Shown here piece by piece: positions 57,889-64,000 of a stretch of DNA of 64,000 bases. Numbering within the stretch: position 1 is the stretch's first letter; every line of letters begins with the position of its first letter. Position numbers and translations under genes: made by a program. The notes below the pieces were generated by a model. That model was not told where the DNA came from, made no database searches, and saw nothing but the letters and a program-made list of their open reading frames with translations. This DNA comes from Prevotella sp. tf2-5 (GTDB lineage Bacteria > Bacteroidota > Bacteroidia > Bacteroidales > Bacteroidaceae): contig NZ_FOWK01000001.1 in the NCBI RefSeq assembly GCF_900115435.1, forward strand, positions 186,001-250,000, given 5' to 3'.

Positions 57889-58794
57889 ATGAATAGGCAA
57901 CCGCAACTGATGGATGTCTCACGCATGCGCGACATCCTTACACCACACCTCTCGCAAATCCGAGAGCATGTGTTCATGAATAGCGAACTGACAATGATTC
58001 GCGGTGACCACACAGTATTCAGTCTACTGATGCGCCAAAGACCGCCTTTCACCATCAACGATCACCGCTTAGGCATCATTATGAGCGGAGAGGTAGAAAT
58101 CAACATCAACCTCCAAGACCGTCACCTCAAAAGCGGCACACTCGTCTATTTCGGTCCAGGCACCATCATCCACCCTAAGCGCCTGTCGCCCGACCTTCGC
58201 GTCTTCGGTATGGGACTATTTTCCAACTTCCCCATGCCCTTTGCGCAGGGACAGATGCCATCGGCATTCAATGGTCAGGTGCGTGACTTCCAGCTACTCG
58301 TCAGCGAAGAGGATATCGCTATTGCACGACATATTCTGGACACCATCTGGCAAACGGTTCATGTTACCGACGACTATCACCGTCCCACCGTCACAGCCCT
58401 CGTGGCAGCCCAGATGCACCACTACGACCAGCTGTTCCATCGGCAGTCTGATCAACTGGCAAGCAGCCGTTCACGCGAGCAGTCTATTTTCGACCGCTTC
58501 CTACAACTGGTCACCCAGCATTGTGCCGAACATCACCAGATAGGCTACTATGCCGACCGCATGTGCCTCACCGAGCGCTACCTGAGCACCGTCATCCGCA
58601 AGACCAGCGGTACTACCGCCAAAGACTGGATAGACCGTGCTCTCATCACCCGCATCAAAATAGAACTGCGCCACACGGATAAACCTGCGGCACAGATTGC
58701 TGATGAGATGCATTTCGCCAATCCCTCGTTCTTTTCCAAATATTTCCGTCGCCTCACAGGCATGACTCCCGGCGAGTATAAGTCTATCAGTTAA
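57889..58794 (+). CDS. AraC family transcriptional regulator
   Basis: A 301-residue regulator with a cupin-like N-terminal sensor domain (LGIIMSGEVEININLQDRHL, GTLVYFGPGTIIHP) and a C-terminal double helix-turn-helix: IGYYADRMCLTERYLSTVIRK and QIADEMHFANPSFFSKYFRRLTGMTPGEY. It is divergent from the exporter operon with 159 bases between starts, which is the usual layout for a local regulator of efflux. The ligand is unknown. Confidence 0.88.
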   Translation: MNRQPQLMDVSRMRDILTPHLSQIREHVFMNSELTMIRGDHTVFSLLMRQRPPFTINDHRLGIIMSGEVEININLQDRHLKSGTLVYFGPGTIIHPKRLSPDLRVFGMGLFSNFPMPFAQGQMPSAFNGQVRDFQLLVSEEDIAIARHILDTIWQTVHVTDDYHRPTVTALVAAQMHHYDQLFHRQSDQLASSRSREQSIFDRFLQLVTQHCAEHHQIGYYADRMCLTERYLSTVIRKTSGTTAKDWIDRALITRIKIELRHTDKPAAQIADEMHFANPSFFSKYFRRLTGMTPGEYKSIS

Positions 58795-58882
58795 TAGACC
58801 TTTTGCCGGGCTTGATAGTAGCGATAGGCATCATACTTTTAGCGAAAACTAAAAGAATAAAGCACTTTTTGACTGGCAATTA

Positions 58883-58913
58883 TTTGACAATTCAGTAAAA
58901 TATATTATTTTTG
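58883..58913 (+). promoter_or_regulatory. Promoter of the GH35-type gene
   Basis: TTTG at 58883-58886, 19 bases, TATTTTTG at 58906-58913. A full match, 21 bases before the ATG. Confidence 0.6.
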
Positions 58914-58934
58914 CAGGAGCATAACTAAAACCTT

Positions 58935-60626
58935 ATGAAACGAGCAAAACTATTAGTGGTGGTATTGTCTGCTGTGTTTGGTCTGCAAGCACAGGAGTTA
59001 CCGATTCTTGGTGGAGAGTTAAGTAACTCTGCAGTGACCTCAGTAGAGGATGTCGACGAGGTAATACCACGGATGAGGACGTTAGGGCTGAATACGGTGT
59101 TGGTGCCAGCTTACTGGGAGTTCATCGAGCCGGAGGAGGGGAAGTTTGACTTCACCCTCATCGACCGTACCATTCAACGAGCTCGTGAGAACAACCTGAA
59201 AATCATCTTCCTATGGTTTGGAGCATGGAAAAACTCTATGTCATGCTATGCTCCATTGTGGTTTAAGAAAGACACGAAACGGTTTCCCCGCGCTTGTACG
59301 AAGGAAGGAAAACCTTTGGAGATCGCCAGCGCCTTCTCTGAGAATGTGTTTCAAGCCGACAACCGTGCCTTCGAGATGCTTATCAAACATCTCGTCGCGA
59401 CAGGACAGGACGTGGTCAGCATGATACAGGTGGAGAATGAGATCGGAATGCTGGAATCGGCTCGTGACCACTCAAAACTTTCCGATGAAACCTACAAAAA
59501 AGGTGTTCCATCGGAACTTGTCACCTATCTGAAAAAACATCTGGAAGAACTGCATCCGTGGCTCAAGAAACGGATAAAGCTCTCCATAGGAGCAACAACC
59601 CCCAAGTCCTCCCTAAACAGGGAGGATTTAGGTGGGTCTTCTTGGACATCCGTCTTCGGTGACGACCTCTATACGGATGAGATCTTTATGGCATATTACT
59701 ATGCGAAATATGTGGGAAGACTCTGTGAGACGGCTCGTAAACACACACAGATACCCCTCTATGTCAATGCCGCCATGAACAGTCGGGGCAGGCTGCCGGG
59801 ACAGTATCCGTCCGCAGGACCCCTTGCCCATCTCATCGACCTGTGGCATGCCGGCGCTCCTCAGCTCGCCATGCTTGCTCCTGACATCTATGACACGGGG
59901 TTCAAAGGGTGGGCAGACCAGTATGCGCTACCCAACAACCGTCTGTTTATCCCAGAGAGTCGTTGCTGTGAGAACAGTGGGGCGCGTGCCCTCTATGCTT
60001 TTGGTGAGCATCACGCCCTTGGTTTCTCTCCCTTTGCCATCGACCAAGCTCCCCCTCGTGAGACAGAGAATATCACAAAGGCATACGACCTTATCCGCCA
60101 ACTCTCACATCTTCTCCCCCTCAACAGGGGGAACCAGAGAGGGTCCTCATGGGGTCTTCTCTTCGATCATCAGGACAAGGAGCGTATCATTAAAGACGGG
60201 AATATCGTCATGACTTGCCGACATTATTATACCCTCCCCTGGGATCCCCGTGCCACGAACGATTCCATCTGGCAGGAGGGAGGCGCCATCCTCATGAGAC
60301 TTGCCGATGACGAATATCTGCTTGCCGGTAGTGGAGTCGTCGTCAGCTTTGCCACCGCCTATGAGAAATCATTGGAGGAAGAAAGAGTACTTGGCGAGGA
60401 CGGGTTTGTTACTGAAGGAGCGACAAGAACCATACAAGACTCCAAAAAGTCCCATTTCAACGGAAAACGAGTGGGGATTGGCTTTGTCGATGAGGTGAGA
60501 ATCGACGAAAACGGACATATAAAATATATCCGAAGGCATAATGGAGACCAGGATCATCAGGGTCGCCATGCCAGGATTCCTTGTGGAACTTGGAAGATTC
60601 TACACATAAAAACGTATGATTTCTAA
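58935..60626 (+). CDS. GH35-type beta-galactosidase with DUF5597-like C-terminal domain
   Basis: A 563-residue enzyme with signal peptide MKRAKLLVVVLSAVFGLQA. The GH35 barrel shows ILGGELSNSA, TVLVPAYWEFIEPEEGKFDF, acid/base E169 in QVENEIGM and nucleophile E341 in FIPESR. The C-terminal part (GGAILMRLADDEYLLAGSGV) fits the DUF5597 domain of such enzymes. Two in-frame inserts interrupt it, at residues about 221-235 (PKSSLNREDLGG) and 392-403 (LLPLNRGNQRGSS). Each is encoded by a short palindrome of the CCTCCCTAAACAGGGAGG kind. It may remove galactose from pectic or other glycans. It stands alone, away from the galactanase. Confidence 0.85.
   Translation: MKRAKLLVVVLSAVFGLQAQELPILGGELSNSAVTSVEDVDEVIPRMRTLGLNTVLVPAYWEFIEPEEGKFDFTLIDRTIQRARENNLKIIFLWFGAWKNSMSCYAPLWFKKDTKRFPRACTKEGKPLEIASAFSENVFQADNRAFEMLIKHLVATGQDVVSMIQVENEIGMLESARDHSKLSDETYKKGVPSELVTYLKKHLEELHPWLKKRIKLSIGATTPKSSLNREDLGGSSWTSVFGDDLYTDEIFMAYYYAKYVGRLCETARKHTQIPLYVNAAMNSRGRLPGQYPSAGPLAHLIDLWHAGAPQLAMLAPDIYDTGFKGWADQYALPNNRLFIPESRCCENSGARALYAFGEHHALGFSPFAIDQAPPRETENITKAYDLIRQLSHLLPLNRGNQRGSSWGLLFDHQDKERIIKDGNIVMTCRHYYTLPWDPRATNDSIWQEGGAILMRLADDEYLLAGSGVVVSFATAYEKSLEEERVLGEDGFVTEGATRTIQDSKKSHFNGKRVGIGFVDEVRIDENGHIKYIRRHNGDQDHQGRHARIPCGTWKILHIKTYDF
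59599..59640 (+). repeat. In-frame palindromic insert 1 in the GH35 gene
   Basis: The stem TCCTCCCT (59608-59615) pairs with AGGGAGGA (59620-59627), loop AAAC, and is followed by GGTGGGTCTTCTTGG. The insert looks like a mobile intergenic palindrome captured in the gene. Confidence 0.65.
60111..60152 (+). repeat. In-frame palindromic insert 2 in the GH35 gene
   Basis: The stem TCCCCCT (60115-60121) pairs with AGGGGGA (60126-60132), loop CAAC, and is followed by AGAGGGTCCTCATGG. It is related to insert 1 in both stem and right flank. Confidence 0.65.
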
Positions 60627-60631
60627 ATAGT

Positions 60632-60639
60632 TATCTTTG
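60632..60639 (+). promoter_or_regulatory. -7 promoter box of the Bcp gene
   Basis: TATCTTTG, 28 bases before the ATG at 60668, just after the GH35 stop. Confidence 0.5.
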
Positions 60640-60667
60640 TAAACAGAATCATTTAAACAGATAAACG

Positions 60668-61120
60668 ATGAATATTGGAGACAAGGCGCCTGAGATATTA
60701 GGCAAGGATGAACAGGGACGGGATATCCGTCTGAGTGATTACAAAGGACGTAAGTTAGTGCTTTACTTCTATCCGAAAGACAATACCAGCGGGTGTACCG
60801 CGGAGGCTTGCAGCCTGCGGGACCACTATGGGGAGTTGCAGGGCGCAGGTTATGAGGTGGTTGGCGTGAGCAAGGACTCCGCCGCCTCGCATGTGAAGTT
60901 CAAGGAGAAGCATGAACTGCCCTTCCCATTGATTGCTGATGTGGACAAGACACTGATGGAGGCGATGGGTGCCTGGGGCGAGAAGGTCATGTATGGCAAG
61001 AAGACGACGGGTACTATCCGCACTACCTTTATTATCAATGAGGAGGGTATCATAGAACAGATTTTTGTCGGCAAACAGGTGAAGACAAAGGAACATGCCG
61101 AGCAGATCCTCGAGAGATAA
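60668..61120 (+). CDS. bcp: Bcp-type thiol peroxidase (peroxiredoxin)
   Basis: A 150-residue peroxiredoxin Q/Bcp: IGDKAPEILGKDEQG, LVLYFYPKDNTSGCTAEACSLRD (peroxidatic cysteine in GCTAEAC, resolving cysteine five residues later), GVSKDSAASHVKFKEKHELPF and a C-terminal TFIINEEGII. It reduces hydrogen peroxide and organic peroxides with thioredoxin. It has its own promoter. Followed by the repeat-rich, gene-free stretch. Confidence 0.95.
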   Translation: MNIGDKAPEILGKDEQGRDIRLSDYKGRKLVLYFYPKDNTSGCTAEACSLRDHYGELQGAGYEVVGVSKDSAASHVKFKEKHELPFPLIADVDKTLMEAMGAWGEKVMYGKKTTGTIRTTFIINEEGIIEQIFVGKQVKTKEHAEQILER

Positions 61121-61274
61121 GAAATGGCACGAAATCTTACATTCCAATGCCTGCTATCATTGTCGCCAATACCTTCTATACCCCTATTCCAATGCCTGGA
61201 ATCCCCCTATAACAGATATTGGAACAAGGTGAAGGAGATACTGGAACAAGCTATCGCAGATACTGGAATCTCTC

Positions 61275-61329
61275 GCATTACAGATTACGGATTACAGTTA
61301 GCGAATTTCAGATTTCAGATTTCAGTAAG
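61275..61329 (+). repeat. Outer inverted repeat, left arm
   Basis: These 55 bases match the reverse complement of 61714-61768 at 53 positions by hand alignment. The arm is made of CAGATTACAGATTACAG and GATTTCAGATTTCAG words. Confidence 0.8.
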
Positions 61330-61383
61330 CGTTTTGACAGTTGACAGTTGACAGTTGACAGTTTATCATTTTCACCGGATTTT

Positions 61384-61405
61384 CAAACAAACAAACAGTA
61401 AACAG
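61384..61405 (+). repeat. Inner inverted repeat, left arm
   Basis: A 22-base sequence (CAAACAAACAAACAGTAAAC and two more bases) that is the exact reverse complement of 61533-61554. Confidence 0.85.
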
Positions 61406-61437
61406 TAATCGAAAATGAATGATGACTACACAAAATA

Positions 61438-61497
61438 AATATATTAATATATTATATATTATTATATATATATTATATATAATATATATATAATAAA
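61438..61497. repeat. TA-rich low-complexity block
   Basis: About 60 bases almost wholly of TA, ATT and AAT steps, at the centre of the nested inverted repeats. Such DNA melts easily and may extrude a cruciform. Confidence 0.7.
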
Positions 61498-61532
61498 AAT
61501 AGTGGTCAACTTTTTTAGTACGACTCAACAAA

Positions 61533-61554
61533 CTGTTTACTGTTTGTTTGTTTG
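61533..61554 (-). repeat. Inner inverted repeat, right arm
   Basis: Exact reverse complement of 61384-61405, with 127 bases between the arms. Confidence 0.85.
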
Positions 61555-61606
61555 CGTTTGCTTACTGAGATTCTGAGACTGGGACTGCCATTACCATACG
61601 GAAAAG

Positions 61607-61677
61607 GTTGACACCCTACCCGGGGAATCGTTGACGCTTTTTCTAAGAACGTTGACGCTTACCCTGGAAAAGTTGAC
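61607..61677 (+). repeat. Four GTTGAC units at 21-23 base spacing
   Basis: GTTGAC begins at 61607, 61630, 61651 and 61672. Units two and three share GTTGACGCTT. The spacing of about two helix turns resembles iteron-like binding sites, but four short units are weak evidence. Confidence 0.45.
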
Positions 61678-61713
61678 TCTCACTAATTGTCAACTGTCAA
61701 ACTGTCAAATTCA

Positions 61714-61768
61714 CTTACTGAAATCTGAAATCTGAAATTCGCTAACTGTAATCTGTAATCTGAAATGC
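61714..61768 (-). repeat. Outer inverted repeat, right arm
   Basis: Reverse complement of 61275-61329 at 53 of 55 positions. TTGACAG-type words flank its inner side, as they do for the left arm. Confidence 0.8.
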
Positions 61769-61816
61769 TTGCCGTATAGATAACAGGTTACTAGTGACGG
61801 GGTGTTTGTGCCTACC

Positions 61817-61860
61817 TTCGAGGGAGAAAGGTACGCCCTTCGAGGGAGAAAGGTACGCCC
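61817..61860 (+). repeat. Tandem duplication of a 22-base unit
   Basis: TTCGAGGGAGAAAGGTACGCCC occurs twice in a row. It adjoins the segment shared with 6.4 kb, where only one partial copy is present. Confidence 0.6.
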
Positions 61861-61867
61861 TTTATAC

Positions 61868-61910
61868 ATCGGCATTCCAACCACATTGTAGCAGGGATAG
61901 CAGGATTTTA
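61868..61910 (+). repeat. Third copy (partial) of the primase-locus repeat
   Basis: 43 bases equal to 8434-8476 except at two positions. It ends where the recombinase fragment frame begins to make sense. Confidence 0.8.
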
Positions 61911-61948
61911 TGCAACAGCACATTTATTACATCAAGTATGCATTGCGA

Positions 61949-62201
61949 TTTGCCGATATGCTCACATACGGCACGAAGGAGCGGTACCACTAACCTATAT
62001 AAATTAGGTGTGCTGTCGGACCTGGAACTCCGTAGTATAACCGGTCACGAGTCGCAGAAGAACTTTGAGGGCTACATCCGGATAGGCATCTCGGAGCAGG
62101 CCCAAAGAGTAGGCGATAAGATTAAGGCTGCTATGGAAGCGAAAAACAGGTTGATAAGTAGAAAAACACTAAGCGGTTTCAACTGTCAACCAGTCAAATG
62201 A
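61949..62201 (+). pseudogene. Tyrosine recombinase/integrase, C-terminal fragment
   Basis: The frame encodes the end of a tyrosine recombinase: HTARRSGTTNLYKLGV with the catalytic His and Arg, SITGHES with the second His, and NFEGYIRIG with the nucleophilic Tyr, then a helical tail (AQRVGDKIKAAMEAKN). The first Arg and whole N-terminal arm-binding and core-binding parts are missing. Upstream the same frame runs into the repeat copy at 61868-61910, so the gene was truncated by a rearrangement there. Its last codons (FNCQPVK) come from CAACTGTCAACCAGTCAAA, another copy of the short repeat words. It is the scar of an integrated element. Confidence 0.75.
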
Positions 62202-62285
62202 TGAAAATATGCACGAGAAGCAACTTTTTCCTCACAAAAACATTAGAAAAAAGTTGGATTTCGTGCTAGTTTTAAAAAATAGTTG

Positions 62286-62293
62286 TACCTTTG
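62286..62293 (+). promoter_or_regulatory. -7 promoter box of the DUF234-type ATPase gene
   Basis: TACCTTTG, 25 bases before the ATG at 62319. Confidence 0.5.
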
Positions 62294-62318
62294 CACCAAA
62301 TTATAAAAGACGGTAATT

Positions 62319-63761
62319 ATGGAGAGTCGCAATATTATAGGTAGAGATCGTGAAATGGCAGAGTTACAACGATGCTTGGACTCCGATCGTTCAGAACTTG
62401 TCATCGTTTATGGAAGACGACGTGTTGGTAAAACATTTTTGGTAGACCAATTCTTCAATGAAACGTATGACTTTACTTTTGTCGGTGGCCACAAGCTATC
62501 ACAGCGCATCCAGCTCCGTAATTTTGCCAAGGTATTGAAGAAAGCAATGAAGGAGCGGGCTCTACGTAAGTTTGCCGACTGGTTTGATGCATTTGACACC
62601 CTAGAGGAATATCTTGAATCTTTACCATTAGCAAGGAAGAAAGTGGTGTTTATCGATGAAATGCCTTGGATAGACTCGCTTCGTTCCAACTTCACAGAAG
62701 CATTTGAAAACTTCTGGAATGGGTGGGCGGCACGCCGTAAAGACATTATGTTTATTGCCAGCGGCTCAGCTACATCATGGATGATTGACAATCTTGTGGA
62801 AAATCAGGGAGGCTTACATGCCCGCATAACCTGCCAGATATACCTTCGTCCATTTACTTTGAATGAGACCGAGCAGTATCTACAGGGACGTGGATGCTTG
62901 TGGGACAGATTCCAAATAGCGCAGTGCTATATGTTCTTTGGTGGAGTCCCATTCTACTTAAGTCTTTTGGACACTAAAGATAGTCTTACGCAAAATGTTG
63001 ACAGGCTCTGTTTTGCACGTGGTGGAGCACTCAGACTGGAGTTTGATGAACTTTACAATGCCCTGTTTACCAATGCCGATAAGTACGTGGACATTGTACG
63101 ATTGTTAGCAGAGCGACGTTGCGGAATGACAAGTAGTGAGATTGCGAAAACGACCTCAATAGATGGGAAGCGACTTGCAAAGATGCTTAACAATCTTGAG
63201 CGTTGCGACTTCATCATGAAGTTCAGATACTATGGGAAGAATAGCAACGATGCCATTTATAAACTGACAGACTTCTATACCCTATTCTATATAAAGTACA
63301 TTGAGATATTTAAGGATTCATACGATGAACAGTGGTGGCAACATCACTCGATCTCACATAGTGTGGAGTCGTGGCAGGGTCTTACTTTTGAGTTATTGTG
63401 TCTGATGCATATCCGTCAAATACGGCAGGCTTTAAACATTGGTGGTGTTGCCACTGAGGTTTCCGCATGGTTCGACCAGGCAGACAAAAAGAAAGCTGTT
63501 CGAGGCTCTCAAATAGACCTCATTATTGAACGAGCCGACAGAATTATCCATCTTTGTGAAATGAAATTCAGTCAAAGTGAATATAGGATTACTGCCGATT
63601 ATGAGGAGAAGCTTCGTACCAGAATGGCACTATTCAAAGAAAAGACTAAGAACAAGCAGACGTTAGTACATACCTTCGTTACAACATTTGGCGTGGCTAA
63701 TGGGAAGCATTCAAGTCTTGTCCATAGCGAGGTTACTTTGGATGGGTTATTTATCGCATAA
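62319..63761 (+). CDS. AAA-type ATPase with C-terminal DUF234 nuclease-like domain
   Basis: A 480-residue protein of the archaeal-type ATPase/DUF234 family, common in Bacteroidota. Walker A is VYGRRRVGKTFLV (residues about 30-42), Walker B KVVFIDEMPWID and a sensor-like ASGSATSWM. A winged helix follows (MTSSEIAKTTSIDGKRLAKML). The C-terminal part has GSQIDLIIERADRIIHLCEMKFSQ, the D-x(n)-ExK pattern of PD-(D/E)XK nucleases. The function is unproven. Such proteins occur in accessory regions and may act in defence or DNA processing. It adjoins the integrase scar and has its own promoter. It is AT-richer than the starch genes. Confidence 0.88.
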   Translation: MESRNIIGRDREMAELQRCLDSDRSELVIVYGRRRVGKTFLVDQFFNETYDFTFVGGHKLSQRIQLRNFAKVLKKAMKERALRKFADWFDAFDTLEEYLESLPLARKKVVFIDEMPWIDSLRSNFTEAFENFWNGWAARRKDIMFIASGSATSWMIDNLVENQGGLHARITCQIYLRPFTLNETEQYLQGRGCLWDRFQIAQCYMFFGGVPFYLSLLDTKDSLTQNVDRLCFARGGALRLEFDELYNALFTNADKYVDIVRLLAERRCGMTSSEIAKTTSIDGKRLAKMLNNLERCDFIMKFRYYGKNSNDAIYKLTDFYTLFYIKYIEIFKDSYDEQWWQHHSISHSVESWQGLTFELLCLMHIRQIRQALNIGGVATEVSAWFDQADKKKAVRGSQIDLIIERADRIIHLCEMKFSQSEYRITADYEEKLRTRMALFKEKTKNKQTLVHTFVTTFGVANGKHSSLVHSEVTLDGLFIA

Positions 63762-63817
63762 AATGGATCTGCATAATTATCATGGCAGTTAAGGCTCGCA
63801 GGTTGGGTAATGCAATT

Positions 63818-63949
63818 CTAACGGAAGCGATGAATAGAGTGGAGACAACTTCCAAGATAGTGAGTATACTCATGCTCTTTATCTGGGTCATTCTTCAACG
63901 CTTCGAGCATCTGCTCCGTCTTAATCCATTTCTTTTCTTTCATAACCAT
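63818..63949 (-). CDS. Possible 43-residue small protein or gene remnant
   Basis: A minus-strand frame reads MVMKEKKWIKTEQMLEALKN and continues with a charged helix (PDKEHEYTHYLGS) to a TAG at 63820. It follows a full consensus promoter, which the opposite plus-strand frame in this interval lacks. A start at 63943 is an alternative. The sequence resembles the N-terminus of a longer helical protein, so it may be a truncated gene. No family is recognised. Confidence 0.4.
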   Translation of the reverse strand: MVMKEKKWIKTEQMLEALKNDPDKEHEYTHYLGSCLHSIHRFR

Positions 63950-63956
63950 TTTTCGG

Positions 63957-63988
63957 CAAAGGTAGGAGATCAAGCCGGGATAGTCAAA
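63957..63988 (-). promoter_or_regulatory. Consensus promoter for the small minus-strand ORF
   Basis: On the minus strand TTTG (63988-63985), 20 bases, TACCTTTG (63964-63957), ending 7 bases before the ATG. The match is perfect, the leader is very short. Confidence 0.55.
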
Positions 63989-64000
63989 AGAATTTGATCT

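Larger units (their letters stand above)
61121..61948. other. Gene-free, repeat-rich stretch
   Basis: I see no convincing gene here. The stretch holds, from left to right: short TGGAACAAG/TTCCAATGCC words (61139-61271), the outer inverted-repeat left arm, TTGACAG tandem copies (61334-61360), the inner inverted-repeat left arm, a TA-only block (61438-61497), the inner right arm, four GTTGAC units, the outer right arm, a segment shared with 6.4 kb, a 22-base tandem duplication and a 43-base copy of the primase-locus repeat. Confidence 0.7.

Noticed and set aside
61607..61677. GTTGAC units as a small CRISPR array
   Set aside because: The conserved part is only 6-10 bases, spacing is 21-23 bases and no cas gene is present.
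63782..63997. A 71-codon plus-strand frame at the right edge
   Set aside because: It has no promoter, an unnatural composition, and overlaps a minus-strand frame with a consensus promoter.

Overview
This window looks like chromosomal DNA of a Bacteroidota species close to Prevotella/Segatella. It has two SusC/SusD outer-membrane glycan uptake systems. Transcription starts are marked by the Bacteroidota promoter pattern TTTG, about 20 bases, then TAnnTTTG. Coding sequences mostly lack a Shine-Dalgarno sequence. HU-HIG proteins, a DUF6377 regulator and a SecD-SecF fusion fit the same group. I saw no rRNA, tRNA or CRISPR array.

Left accessory region (1-8.5 kb). A tightly packed, AT-rich minus-strand operon encodes a DUF1848 Fe-S protein, a 1047-residue fusion (WG repeat, methyltransferase-like, degenerate NERD-like and UvrD-type helicase), a TerB-like protein and a DUF5677-like protein cut by the window edge. 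I do not recognise this set as a named system, and it is my main candidate for something undescribed. Next come two possible very small genes, an HU-HIG protein and a decayed VirE-type primase/ATPase gene that has lost its Walker A region. That gene lies between two 106-base inverted repeats.

Starch region (8.5-43.4 kb). A ROK sugar kinase and a SusR-like DUF6377 regulator precede operon 1: GH97, SusC, SusD, a four-module starch-binding lipoprotein and two GH13 amylases. Convergent to it is operon 2: SusC, SusD, SusE-like, SusF-like and a GH53 galactanase. Diverging from operon 2 run LacI, an MFS sugar transporter, GH77, GH97, a pullulanase and a neopullulanase. Surface proteins would bind and cut starch, SusC would import oligosaccharides, periplasmic GH97 and GH13 enzymes would finish the digestion, and MFS, GH77 and ROK proteins would move and process maltose and glucose. 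Two identical 14-base palindromes sit about 62 bases upstream of three promoter boxes and probably bind the LacI protein.

Housekeeping region (43.5-51.8 kb). An SDR dehydrogenase, HU, a rhomboid protease, an endonuclease/exonuclease/phosphatase-family protein, SecDF and an ATP-grasp ligase.

Exporter and right accessory region (51.9-64 kb). A TolC-HlyD-ABC-permease-permease operon is divergent from an AraC regulator. Then come a GH35-type beta-galactosidase, a Bcp peroxiredoxin, a gene-free repeat-rich stretch with nested inverted repeats, a tyrosine recombinase fragment joined to repeats shared with the primase locus, a DUF234-type ATPase and a possible small minus-strand gene. Several genes (MFS, HlyD, ABC ATPase, permease, GH35) carry short repeats inserted in frame at loops or linkers.
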